Source of the DNA: Luteimonas rhizosphaericola
GTDB taxonomy: Bacteria > Pseudomonadota > Gammaproteobacteria > Xanthomonadales > Xanthomonadaceae
Assembly: GCF_029888045.1 (NCBI RefSeq)
Contig: NZ_JARXRN010000025.1
Span: 278,368 to 342,367 of the forward strand
DNA length: 64,000 bases
Direction: 5' to 3'
Shown here: piece by piece, positions 55,310 through 63,271 of the stretch
How positions within the stretch are numbered: position 1 is the stretch's first letter
How the letters are laid out: every line of letters starts with the position of its first letter
Notes under the pieces: generated by a model
Seen by the model: only the letters and a program-made list of their open reading frames with translations
Database searches by the model: none
Told to the model about the DNA's origin: nothing
Program-made: the position numbers and the translations under genes

Positions 55310-55465
55310 CGGCCGATTGTGCCGGCTCGGGTGCGGGTGCGTCAGTGGCGATCGCCCTGATGCCGGGGCCGCGACCGGGTGGAGCCATGCGCCGCCATGC
55401 ACCTGGATCTGCGCTCTGGCGGCGGTTCCGCCGCCGAAGGCAGTGGAGGACCGAAGGGATGAGCC

Positions 55466-55692
55466 GTGCCGTGCGGCCGGGGGCCGAGGCGAGCGCGCAT
55501 GGATGGCGCGCGCCCGAGTCAGGGCAGGAGCCCTGACCGAGGGAGAGCGGCCCCCGGCCGCCACGGCACAGCGTCCGTCCGACGCCTTCGTCTTCGCTTC
55601 CTCAGGGATGGAGCTTCCGAAGACGCGACTAGGCGGGCGCGCGCGGGTCGATGACGGCCGACCCGTGGATGGACCTCGGCACACCCCTCGAC
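55466..55692 (+). ncRNA. Candidate structured RNA with GGA-exposing loops
   Basis: Arms 55466-55486 and 55548-55569 pair over 21 bp with one bulged C, closing a three-way junction. Inside are hairpin A (GCGCGC at 55493-55498 with 55506-55511, loop ATGGATG) and hairpin B (TCAGGGC, loop AGGA, GCCCTGA at 55519-55536). Hairpin C follows (CGTCTTCG 55589-55596 with CGAAGACG 55618-55625, inner CTC-AGGGATG-GAG), then hairpin D (GTCGA 55647-55651/TCGAC 55688-55692 and GCCGA/TCGGC inside, loop with GTGGATGGA). All four loops show GGA on the plus strand, the CsrA/RsmA target. No promoter or terminator on this strand is clear, so a repeat element is equally possible. Confidence 0.4.
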
Positions 55693-55752
55693 AGGCGGAC
55701 GCATGCAATGGGGGCGCGGGATGGCCGTGTTTCAGCCACTGACTCGGCTACG

Positions 55753-55776
55753 AAAAGGCCCGCCTTGCGGCGGGCC
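55753..55776 (-). terminator. Rho-independent terminator after rpmG
   Basis: On the minus strand GGCCCGCC, loop GCAA, GGCGGGCC is followed by TTTT. The 8-bp GC-only stem is perfect and the GCAA loop is a stable GNRA tetraloop. It lies 62 bases past the rpmG stop and should end the rpmB-rpmG transcript. Confidence 0.85.
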
Positions 55777-55838
55777 CCTGGACCCCGGCCTGCGCGGGGG
55801 TGACGCGATGTCGGCTGCGCTGCGCGCAGGTCAATGCG

Positions 55839-56003
55839 TCACTTGATCTTGCCTTCCTTGTACATCACGTGCTTGCGGACGACGGGATCGTACTTCTTGA
55901 TCTCCATCTTGCCGGGGGTGTTCTTCTTGTTCTTGTCCGTGGTGTAGAAGTGGCCGGTGTTGGCCGACGAAATCAGACGGATCTTGTCGCGCTTGGTTGC
56001 CAT
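55839..56003 (-). CDS. rpmG: 50S ribosomal protein L33
   Basis: A 54-residue basic protein beginning [20 protein letters not shown] and ending [11 protein letters not shown], the full length of bL33. It has no cysteines, so it is the zinc-independent (C-) form. It follows rpmB by 13 bases on the same strand, the usual rpmB-rpmG pair. Too short for most automatic frame listings but unmistakable. Confidence 0.97.
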   Translation of the reverse strand: MATKRDKIRLISSANTGHFYTTDKNKKNTPGKMEIKKYDPVVRKHVMYKEGKIK

Positions 56004-56016
56004 GACTCTCTACTCC

Positions 56017-56253
56017 TCAGACCTTCTCGCCGCGCTTGCGCAGGTCGGCGAGCACGGCGTCGATGCCGTTCTTGTCGATGGTGCGCAGGGCAGCCGTGGA
56101 AACGCGCAGCTTCACCCAGCGGTTCTCGCTGGCGACCCAGAACCGGCGCTCGTGCAGGTTGGGCATGAAGCGGCGGCGGGTTTTGTTCATCGCGTGCGAC
56201 ACGTTGTTGCCGGTCGTCGTACGCTTGCCGGTGACTTGGCAGACTCGGGACAT
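56017..56253 (-). CDS. rpmB: 50S ribosomal protein L28
   Basis: A 78-residue protein starting [20 protein letters not shown] and containing [14 protein letters not shown], typical for bL28. Only one Cys (residue 5) is present, so the zinc ribbon is not formed. It is the first gene of rpmB-rpmG, with a predicted promoter about 190 bases upstream. Confidence 0.97.
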   Translation of the reverse strand: MSRVCQVTGKRTTTGNNVSHAMNKTRRRFMPNLHERRFWVASENRWVKLRVSTAALRTIDKNGIDAVLADLRKRGEKV

Positions 56254-56630
56254 TGCACACCTCGAAAGTGTCATGGTGCCCCCCTTGGCCAGGGAGGCGG
56301 CGGCCCCGGCGGGCGCTGGCCACCAGGGCCGGCACCTGCCACGCAATACGGGTGTTCGGGCTCGCCGGACGGGGGGCGGGATCGCGTTCCCGGCCGGTCC
56401 GTGCCAGGGACACGACGGTCCCGGGCGCAGCGAGCCGGGCATTATGCCCGGCAGCGGGGCTGTGGACAAGTCGACCCCGGGACAGGCATCGGCGGCCCGG
56501 CGGCGGCCGTCGGCCGTCGCCCCGGGCCTGGCCTGCCGCCGGGGTGGGCGATGCCGGTGCGGTCCGCGTCCGCGGGACCCGGACCGGCGTCCCATGCGGT
56601 GGACGGCGCAGCCCGGGCGGCCCGGTCGCC
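56254..56630. other. 377-bp leader and control region upstream of rpmB
   Basis: There is no protein gene here. The promoter and palindrome at 56434-56469 lie in the middle, giving rpmB a leader of about 180 bases. The rest (56470-56630) follows the stop of the CoA-ligase/GNAT gene and is GC-rich with no clean terminator that I could identify. Confidence 0.65.
56434..56469 (-). promoter_or_regulatory. Predicted sigma-70 promoter of rpmB-rpmG overlapped by a 19-bp palindrome
   Basis: On the minus strand a TTGTCC -35 (56464-56469) is separated by exactly 17 bases from a CATAAT -10 (56441-56446). The -10 sits inside the perfect palindrome GCCGGGCAT-T-ATGCCCGGC (56434-56452). The promoter match is 4 of 6 and 5 of 6. 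The palindrome could be a repressor site or form a hairpin at the transcript start. Confidence 0.65.
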
Positions 56631-59330
56631 TCAGCCCCGGGCCGTCGGCACCGGCAGGCGGACCCGCATCAGCCCGGGTTCGTCCGGGTCGGGCGCGATG
56701 TCGAAGCCGAGCTGTGCGCACATCGCCAGCATGCCGCGATTCTGGCGCAGCACCTGGCCCTCGACCTCGCGCAGGCCGAGCCAGCCGGCGACCTCGATCA
56801 TGATCGTCATCAGCTGCCAGCCCAGGCCCTGGCCCTTGAGGTCGCTGCGCACCAGGATCCCGTACTCGCCGGCGGCGTAGTTGGCGTCGGCGTGCAGGCG
56901 CACCGCGCCGAGCATGGCGCCGCCCTCGTCCAGCGCCAGCAGCGCGATCGAGCGCGCGTAGTCCATCTGCGTCAGCCGGGCGATGAACTCGTGGCTGAAG
57001 TGCTTCACCGCCTGGAAGAACCGCAGCCGCAGGTCCTCCTCGGTGACATGAGTGAAGAACTCGCGGAACAGCGCTTCGTCCTCGGGCCGCACCGGACGCA
57101 CGAACGCGGGGGCGCCGTTGCCGAGCTCGATGCGGCGCTCCCACTCGCTGGGATAGGGCAGGATCGCGAAGCGCGGATGGCCGCGGCCGCGGTGCAGCGG
57201 CTCCACCGGGCCGACCAGGATGCGCGCATCCACCGCGAGCACGCCGTCGGCGTCGGCCAGCAGCGGGTTCACGCTCAGCTGGCGGATCTCCGGCACGTCG
57301 GCCGCCAGCTGCGCCAGCTTCACCAGCGCCAGCGCCACCTCGTCCACGTCGGCGGCCGGCTGGTTTCGGTGCGCCTCGAGCCGCCGCGCCACCCGCGTGC
57401 GCGCGATCAGTTCGTGCGCCAGGCGCAGGTCCAGCGGCGGCAGCGCCAAGGCCAGGTCGTCGATCACGCGCACCGCGGTGCCGCCGCGTCCGAACACGAC
57501 CACCGGGCCGAACACCGGATCGTCGGCGATCGCGGCGATCAGTTCGCGCGCGTCGGGGCGCGCGGCCATCGCCTGCACGGTCACCCCGCGCACGCGCGCG
57601 TCCGGGCGCCGTTCGCGGGCCAGGCGCAGCACGTCGTCGGCGGCATCGCGCACCGCCTGCGTGCTGGCCAGGTTCAGGCGCACGCCATCGACCACGGTCT
57701 TGTGCGCCACGTCCGGCGAATCGAGCTTGACCGCGACCGTGCGGCCGGCGGCCAGCAGCGGCTCGGCGGCGCGCACCGCGGCGTCCGCATCGGGCGCGGC
57801 GAGTGGCGGCTGGCAGTCCAGTCCGTAGGCGCCGAGGATGCGCGCGGTCGCCTGCGGATCGAGCTGCACCTCGCCGCGCGCGATCGCGTCGTGCACCAGG
57901 CTGCGCGCGGCGGCGGCATCGACGGCGAAATCCGACGGCAGGCTGGGCGGCGTTTCCATCAGCGCCTGCTGCGCCTCGCGATAACGCACCAGGTGCATGA
58001 AGCCGTTCACCGCCTCGGTCTCGGTCGCGTAGCTCGGCACGCCGGCGGCATGCAGGGTGGCGTGGGCGTCGTCGTCGTCGGCCAGCCACACCGCGAACAC
58101 CGGCTTGCGCGCGGCCGCCCCGCCGCGGCGGGCGAGCGCGTCGGCCAGCGCTTGCGCCGAGTCCAGCGGCGCCGAGAACGCGGTGGGCACGTTGATCACC
58201 AGCAGCGCGTCGACCTCGGGATCGGCCAGCAGTGCGTCGACCGCGGTGGCGTAGCGCGCGCCGTCGGCATCCACCACCAGGTCGACCGGATTGGCGTGCG
58301 ACCAGCCCCCGGGCAGCAGCGCGTCGAGCGCGTCGACCGTGGCCTGCGACAGGGTCGCCAGGGTGCCGCCCAAGCGCTGCAGCCGCTTCGCGGCGAGCAA
58401 CCCGACGCCGCCGCCGTTGCCCAGGATCGCCAGCCGCCGACCGGGGAAGGTGCGCAGGTTGGCCAGGGTTTCGGCCGCGGCGAACAGTTCGTCCAGGGCG
58501 TCGACCTGCAGCAGGCCGGCGCGGCGGAACGCGGCCGCATGCACCGCGTCGGCCGGGGCCAGTGCGCGCAGGCCGACCTCGGCGATGCGTGCCGGCGGCT
58601 GCGGGCGCGCGGCCCGCACCACCACCACCGGCTTGGCGCGCGCCGCCGCGCGGGCGGCGGACATGAACTTGCGCGCGTTGCCCACGTGCTCGACGTAGAG
58701 CAGGATCGCGCGGGTATGGCGGTCGGTGGCGAGGTGGTCGAGCAGGTCGGCGAAGTCGACGTCGAGCGCGTCGCCGAGCGAGACCACCTTGGAAAACCCG
58801 ATCGAGCGCGCCACGCCCCATTCCACCAGCGCCGCGGCGATCGCGCTCGATTCGGACACCAGCGCCAGGTCGCCCGGCTGCGGCGCGCGCGCGGCGATGC
58901 TGGCGTTGAGGCCCGCGTGGGCCGACAGGATGCCGAGGCAATGCGGCCCGAGGATGCGCATGCCGTGCGGGCGCGCGGCCGAGACGATCGCGGCGTGCAG
59001 GGCGTCGCGTTCCGGCGCCGGCGCGGCCGTGAGCAGCACCGCGGCACCGACGCCCAGTTCCGCGGCCTCGGCCACCAGCTGCGGTACCACCGCGGCGGGC
59101 GCCGTGATCACCACCAGGTCCGGCACCCAGGGCAGGTCGCGCAGGCGGCGCACGGTGGCGATGCCGTCGATCTCGCGGTGGCGCGGGCTGACCCAGCCGA
59201 CCCTGCCGGCATAGCCGCCCTCGCGCAGGTTGCGCATCACCGCGCGCCCGGCCGAGCGCTCGCGCGGGCTGCCGCCGACCACCGCGACCGCGGCGGGTGC
59301 GAACACCGATTCGAGGCGGTAGGTGCTCAT
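56631..59330 (-). CDS. Pat-like protein: acyl-CoA synthetase (ADP-forming) domains fused to GNAT acetyltransferase
   Basis: An 899-residue fusion. It has a CoA-binding Rossmann domain (about residues 5-130, with [12 protein letters not shown]), two succinyl-CoA ligase-like domains (about 145-460), an ATP-grasp domain (about 490-700, with [17 protein letters not shown]) and a C-terminal GNAT domain (about 735-890, with [18 protein letters not shown]). This is the layout of Salmonella Pat/YfiQ, which acetylates and inactivates Acs at its active-site Lys; the ligase part is usually catalytically dead. Since acs is 7 kb away, control of Acs is the leading hypothesis. Confidence 0.9.
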   Translation of the reverse strand: MSTYRLESVFAPAAVAVVGGSPRERSAGRAVMRNLREGGYAGRVGWVSPRHREIDGIATVRRLRDLPWVPDLVVITAPAAVVPQLVAEAAELGVGAAVLLTAAPAPERDALHAAIVSAARPHGMRILGPHCLGILSAHAGLNASIAARAPQPGDLALVSESSAIAAALVEWGVARSIGFSKVVSLGDALDVDFADLLDHLATDRHTRAILLYVEHVGNARKFMSAARAAARAKPVVVVRAARPQPPARIAEVGLRALAPADAVHAAAFRRAGLLQVDALDELFAAAETLANLRTFPGRRLAILGNGGGVGLLAAKRLQRLGGTLATLSQATVDALDALLPGGWSHANPVDLVVDADGARYATAVDALLADPEVDALLVINVPTAFSAPLDSAQALADALARRGGAAARKPVFAVWLADDDDAHATLHAAGVPSYATETEAVNGFMHLVRYREAQQALMETPPSLPSDFAVDAAAARSLVHDAIARGEVQLDPQATARILGAYGLDCQPPLAAPDADAAVRAAEPLLAAGRTVAVKLDSPDVAHKTVVDGVRLNLASTQAVRDAADDVLRLARERRPDARVRGVTVQAMAARPDARELIAAIADDPVFGPVVVFGRGGTAVRVIDDLALALPPLDLRLAHELIARTRVARRLEAHRNQPAADVDEVALALVKLAQLAADVPEIRQLSVNPLLADADGVLAVDARILVGPVEPLHRGRGHPRFAILPYPSEWERRIELGNGAPAFVRPVRPEDEALFREFFTHVTEEDLRLRFFQAVKHFSHEFIARLTQMDYARSIALLALDEGGAMLGAVRLHADANYAAGEYGILVRSDLKGQGLGWQLMTIMIEVAGWLGLREVEGQVLRQNRGMLAMCAQLGFDIAPDPDEPGLMRVRLPVPTARG

Positions 59331-59586
59331 GCGGAGATCCGGGCGTGATGGCGGCCATGGTAGCGGCGGAGCGTCATCGGGACGTGCGCCCGGTCCCTCC
59401 CGGCGCTGGGCGACGCGGCGGGCTCGCGCGCGGAGACCGTGACCGGCATCGCCGGGCTTGCGCGGACCGCATGGGCCGGCGCGCGACTGAGGCACCGCAC
59501 TTGTCCGCCCGTTGGCGCAAGCGCTGGATCGTCGCGATCGGACTGCATGGGGCGCGCAGCGAGCGCCCAGGCGCTCGCGCGTGGCC

Positions 59587-59973
59587 TCAGGCGCGACGCA
59601 GGTGCATCGTCATCGACTGCGAGGCACCGCCCTCGTCGGTCCAGCGTTGCACCACCTCGATACGGCCGTCGGCCAGGCGCGTCCAGGAGAATGCGCTCGG
59701 TGCGTCGACGGGCTCGAAGCGTGCGTGGCCATCGTCCAGCGCAACCGCTCGCCAGCGGAACACGTTCCACTGCGACAGCACCTCGCCCTCCAGCAGCGTG
59801 ACGGTGCTCGTATCCACGGGCTCGGCGAAGGCTGCGGTCGCGTGGCGGGTGCAGGCCAGGGCGCCGGGCGCGGTGAACGCATATTCCTCGTGGAATTCCG
59901 CACCATCCGGGGCGGTGCCGATCCAGCGCCCTTCCAGGAAAGCCAGCCGGTGGAACTGTTCGAGGCTGAACAT
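59587..59973 (-). CDS. Small soluble protein, DUF6265-like
   Basis: A 128-residue protein starting MFSLEQFHRLAFLEGRWIG, with an alternating beta-strand pattern throughout (HEEYAFTAPGALACTRHAT, VTLLEGEVLSQWNVFRWRAV). This resembles lipocalin-like proteins grouped as DUF6265. There is no signal peptide. It lies 29 bases upstream-facing of parB on the same strand. Function unknown. Confidence 0.7.
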   Translation of the reverse strand: MFSLEQFHRLAFLEGRWIGTAPDGAEFHEEYAFTAPGALACTRHATAAFAEPVDTSTVTLLEGEVLSQWNVFRWRAVALDDGHARFEPVDAPSAFSWTRLADGRIEVVQRWTDEGGASQSMTMHLRRA

Positions 59974-60002
59974 GGGGGCGCCTGTGCGTCGGGCGGGGCG
60001 CG

Positions 60003-60914
60003 TCAGCGCCGGCGCAGCCGTTCCAGCACGCCGTCGAGCGCGTCCAGGCCGGTGTAGTGGATGACCAGCTTGCCCTTGTTGCCGCGACCGTTCTGGATCG
60101 CCACCTTCGCGCCCAGCGTTTCGGACAGCTCGTTCTCCAGCGACGCCAGGTCCGGCGAGGCGGCGTGCTTCGCGGCCGGCTTCTTCTTCGCCGCGCCGGG
60201 CAGCTTGCCGGCGGCGAACTGGGCCGCGCGATGCTCGACCTCGCGCACCGACCAGCCCTGCTCGGCGGCCTCGCGCGCGAGCTTCGCGGCGAGTTCGGGC
60301 GAGAGCGTGAGCAGCGCGCGCGCGTGCCCCATCTCGATCCTGCGGGCCTCGACCAGGGCGCGGATCGCCGGCGGCAGCTCCAGCAGGCGCAGCAGGTTGG
60401 AGACCGCCGCGCGCGAGCGGCCCACCGCTTCGGCGGCCGCGGCGTGGGTCAGGTCGAACTCGTCGATCAGCCGCTGCAGCGCCTGCGCCTCTTCCAGCGG
60501 ATTGAGGTCCTCGCGCTGGATGTTCTCGATCAGCGCCATCGCCACCACGGTGCGGTCGTCGACCTCGCGCACCACGGCCGGGATCTCCGCCAGGCCGGCT
60601 TCCTTCGACGCGCGCCAGCGGCGTTCGCCGGCGATGATCTCGTAGGTGCGGTCGGCCAGCGCGCGCACCACGATCGGCTGGATCACGCCCTGGGAGCGGA
60701 TCGATTCGGCCAGTTCGGTGAGCTTCTCGCCGTCCCAGTGCTTGCGCGGCTGGTACTTGCCGGGGCGCAGCGCGTCGACCGGCAGCGTGCGCAGCACGTC
60801 GTCGGGGGCCGCCTCCAGTTTCGGCGCTTCGGCCGCGCCCTTGGGGCCGAGCAGGGCCTCGAGCCCGCGCCCCAGGCCGCGCTTCTTGGCGGGCGTGGAC
60901 TTCGCGGTGCTCAT
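60003..60914 (-). CDS. parB: Chromosome-partitioning protein ParB
   Basis: A 303-residue protein beginning KKRGLGRGLEALLG. The ParB/Sulfiredoxin CTP-binding domain carries LRPGKYQPRKHWD, IVRALADRTYEIIAGERRWRAS and IENIQREDLNPLEEAQAL. The helix-turn-helix domain includes THAAAAEAVGRSRAAVSNLLRLLELP, and the C-terminal dimerisation domain ends ALDGVLERLRRR. It binds parS sites near the origin and spreads as a CTP clamp. Its start overlaps the parA stop by four bases. Confidence 0.96.
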   Translation of the reverse strand: MSTAKSTPAKKRGLGRGLEALLGPKGAAEAPKLEAAPDDVLRTLPVDALRPGKYQPRKHWDGEKLTELAESIRSQGVIQPIVVRALADRTYEIIAGERRWRASKEAGLAEIPAVVREVDDRTVVAMALIENIQREDLNPLEEAQALQRLIDEFDLTHAAAAEAVGRSRAAVSNLLRLLELPPAIRALVEARRIEMGHARALLTLSPELAAKLAREAAEQGWSVREVEHRAAQFAAGKLPGAAKKKPAAKHAASPDLASLENELSETLGAKVAIQNGRGNKGKLVIHYTGLDALDGVLERLRRR

Positions 60915-61732
60915 GCCTGGGTCTCCGTCACGTTCGGTTCCTTGTCGGTCTGGCGCGCGGCCTGTTCGCGTTCGCGCTGGCGCCGCACCACTTCGCCGGC
61001 CAGGCCCAGGTAGGCGATGCCGCCGCGCGAGGCCTTGTCGTAGCCGATGATGCTCTGGCCGTGGCTGGGCGCTTCGGCCAGGCGGACGTTGCGCGGCACG
61101 ATGGTGCGGAAGACCTTGTCGCCGAAATGTTCGACGAGCTCGGCCGACACCGCGTTGGCGAGGTTGTTGCGCACGTCGAACATGGTACGCAGCACGCCCT
61201 CGATCTCGAGCGCCGGGTTCAGCCGCTGTTTGAGCGCGTCGATGGTCTGCAGCAGCGCGGTCAGGCCTTCCAGCGCGTAGTACTCGCACTGCATCGGCAC
61301 CAGCACCGAGTCGGCCGCGGTCAGCGCGTTGAGCGTGAGCAACGACAGCGCCGGCGGGCAGTCGACGATGATGTAGTCGTAGCGCGGGCGCAGCGGGTCG
61401 AGCGCGCGCTTGAGCCGCTGCTCGCGCGCATCCTCGTCCATCAGTTCGATCTCGGCCGCGGTCAGGTCGGTGTTGCCGGGCAGCAGGTCGTAGCCTTCGG
61501 CGGTCTCCATGATCGCGTCTTCGGCGCGCAGCTCCTCGAGCAGCACGTCGCAGGTCGAGGCGTGGAGGTCGCGCTTGTCGATGCCGCTGCCCATGGTGGC
61601 GTTGCCCTGGGCGTCGAGGTCGATCAGCAGCACCCGCTTGGGGGACGCGGCCAGCGCCGCGGCCAGGTTGACCGCGGTGGTGGTCTTGCCGACGCCGCCC
61701 TTCTGGTTGGCAATGGCGATGATGCGGGCCAT
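60911..61732 (-). CDS. parA: Chromosome-partitioning ATPase ParA (Soj)
   Basis: A 273-residue Walker-type ATPase. The deviant Walker A motif KGGVGKTTTAVNLAAAL (residues 11-27), LIDLDAQGNAT and IIVDCPPALS are visible. It moves ParB-bound origin regions to the poles. The order rsmG-parA-parB is a conserved near-origin arrangement. ATG overlap with parB implies translational coupling. Confidence 0.97.
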   Translation of the reverse strand: MARIIAIANQKGGVGKTTTAVNLAAALAASPKRVLLIDLDAQGNATMGSGIDKRDLHASTCDVLLEELRAEDAIMETAEGYDLLPGNTDLTAAEIELMDEDAREQRLKRALDPLRPRYDYIIVDCPPALSLLTLNALTAADSVLVPMQCEYYALEGLTALLQTIDALKQRLNPALEIEGVLRTMFDVRNNLANAVSAELVEHFGDKVFRTIVPRNVRLAEAPSHGQSIIGYDKASRGGIAYLGLAGEVVRRQREREQAARQTDKEPNVTETQA

Positions 61733-61892
61733 GGGGTCCGGGTGCCTCGGTTGCGGCGGGGGAGCGGCCGCAGCGGGCGGTCCGGACGGGGGATTATGCC
61801 GCGCCCGGCCGGGATCTTCCCGCGCCGGGGTGAAAACCGCGTGGCGCGCCGGCCGGGTGGCGCGTCCGCCGGCACCCCGCGTGGCCGCAGGG

Positions 61893-62534
61893 TCAGGCGT
61901 CGCGCGCCACCACCACCAGGTGCCGCTCCGCCGCCAGCCCCGGCACCTGCAGCGGATGGATCGACTCCACCCGCCAGCCGGCGGGCAGGGCCGCGATCTC
62001 GGACTCGGGCAGTACGCCCTTCATCGCCAGCAGGCGGCCGCCGGGGGCCAGCAGGTGGCCGCCGACGGCGATGATGTCGGCCAGGGTCGCCAGCGCCCGG
62101 GCGGTGATCGCGTCGAACGCACCCGGCAGGTCGAGCGCTTCGGCCCGCGATTCGGCGACCCGTGCGTTGGGCAGCGGCAGCTGGCGCACCGCCTCGCGCA
62201 GGAAGCGGGCCTTCTTGCCGTTGGACTCGACCAGGGTCACCTCCAGCGCCGGGCAGGCGATCGCCAGCGGGATGCCGGGCAGTCCGGGCCCGGTGCCCAG
62301 GTCGGCGAGCCGGGCGACGCCGGCCACGTGCGGCGCCAGCGCCAGCGAATCGAGCAGGTGCAGGGTCACCATCTGCAGCGGATCGCGCACCGCGGTGAGG
62401 TTGTAGGTCGCGTTCCAGCGCACCAGCAGCGCCAGGTAGGCCAGCAGCGGCTCGGCCAGCGCGGCTGGCTGCGCAAGCGCCGCGAGGCCGGCTTCGAGCG
62501 CCGCGCGCAGGGGGTCGGGGGACGGTGCGGTCAT
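61893..62534 (-). CDS. rsmG: 16S rRNA (guanine527-N7)-methyltransferase
   Basis: A 213-residue methyltransferase (GidB). The N-terminal [23 protein letters not shown] and SAM-binding [17 protein letters not shown] are diagnostic, followed by [14 protein letters not shown] and [11 protein letters not shown]. Loss of this methyl group gives low-level streptomycin resistance in other bacteria. It is 160 bases upstream of parA. Confidence 0.96.
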   Translation of the reverse strand: MTAPSPDPLRAALEAGLAALAQPAALAEPLLAYLALLVRWNATYNLTAVRDPLQMVTLHLLDSLALAPHVAGVARLADLGTGPGLPGIPLAIACPALEVTLVESNGKKARFLREAVRQLPLPNARVAESRAEALDLPGAFDAITARALATLADIIAVGGHLLAPGGRLLAMKGVLPESEIAALPAGWRVESIHPLQVPGLAAERHLVVVARDA

Positions 62535-62571
62535 CGCGCCATTGTAGGAGGGCGCGCCGGGGGCACCGGCG

Positions 62572-63189
62572 CTACGGCGCCGCGTCGCCGGTGTGGCCGA
62601 CATGCCCCGTCCGCCAGGCCAGCGTGGCCAGGTAGCCCGGCGCGGGCGTGAACGCGTGCAGGTGCCAGTCGCCCGGGGCGCCGAGGGCGGGATCGCAGGC
62701 GGCCAGTCGCCAGCCGTCGCCCTCGTGCGCGAACTCCAGCTTCTCCAGCCCGAAGGCGATGCCGCGCCCGTGCGCCTTGAGCACCGCCTCCTTGGCGCAC
62801 CACAGACGCACGAACCAGCGCTCGCCGGCGTCGCGCGGCAGGTCCGCGAGCTGCGCGGACTCGTGGGCGGTGAAGAAGCGGCGGGCCAGGGTCATCGCGT
62901 TCGGACGCGGACGCAGCCATTCGATGTCCGCGCCCACGCGCGCGCCGCGCGCCAGCGCCACCAGCAGCCGCCCGCCGCTGTGGCTCCAGTTCGCGTCCAG
63001 CCCCGCGTACGTGGCGTCGAGGTGGGGACGGCCGTAGGGGTCGCGCCACAGGCCCAGCGCGGGTTCGGGCACGCCCAGCTGGTCGGCCAGCCAGCGCCGG
63101 GCCAGCGGCTCGGCCGGTTCGCCGCGACGGTACGGGCCCCAGGCGCAGCGCACCGGGCCGAGGTCGAGGCTGTCGTGCACGGTGAGCAT
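62572..63189 (-). CDS. 4'-phosphopantetheinyl transferase (Sfp-type)
   Basis: A 205-residue transferase that attaches the phosphopantetheine arm to acyl-carrier proteins. The magnesium-binding GADIE (residues 86-90) and the later [12 protein letters not shown] (130-141) are the two family motifs. NWSHSGG precedes them as usual. It is divergent from the aryl-polyene AMP-ligase gene with 82 bases between, so carrier proteins of that pigment pathway are its likely clients (inference). Confidence 0.93.
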   Translation of the reverse strand: MLTVHDSLDLGPVRCAWGPYRRGEPAEPLARRWLADQLGVPEPALGLWRDPYGRPHLDATYAGLDANWSHSGGRLLVALARGARVGADIEWLRPRPNAMTLARRFFTAHESAQLADLPRDAGERWFVRLWCAKEAVLKAHGRGIAFGLEKLEFAHEGDGWRLAACDPALGAPGDWHLHAFTPAPGYLATLAWRTGHVGHTGDAAP

Positions 63190-63271
63190 GAACAGTCGGT
63201 TCGGCCGGCGGGGGCGGGCCAGCGTAAGCTAGCGGCCGGGCGGCGTGAACCTTCGCCGCCGGTCGGGGACG

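Larger units (their letters stand above)
55310..55838. other. 529-bp intergenic region rich in hairpins, no protein gene
   Basis: Between cls and rpmG I see no convincing reading frame. Most of 55400-55776 is predicted to fold: a GGCGGCGG/CCGCCGCC hairpin at 55418-55435, the long element at 55466-55569, a hairpin at 55589-55625, one at 55647-55692 and the rpmG terminator at 55753-55776. The left 90 bases hold the upstream region of cls with no assignable promoter. Confidence 0.75.

Noticed and set aside
50432-55360. A 1642-residue open frame on the plus strand
   Set aside because: It lies opposite crbS and cls, is made of Gln/Arg/His-rich low-complexity sequence and has no domain. It is the antisense shadow of high-GC genes.
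59761-59775. GGAACACGTTCC-like palindrome as a parS site near parAB
   Set aside because: It does not match the conserved parS core (TTTCACGTGAAA or TTCCACGTGGAA) and lies in the coding sequence of the small DUF6265-like gene. No clear parS was seen in the window.
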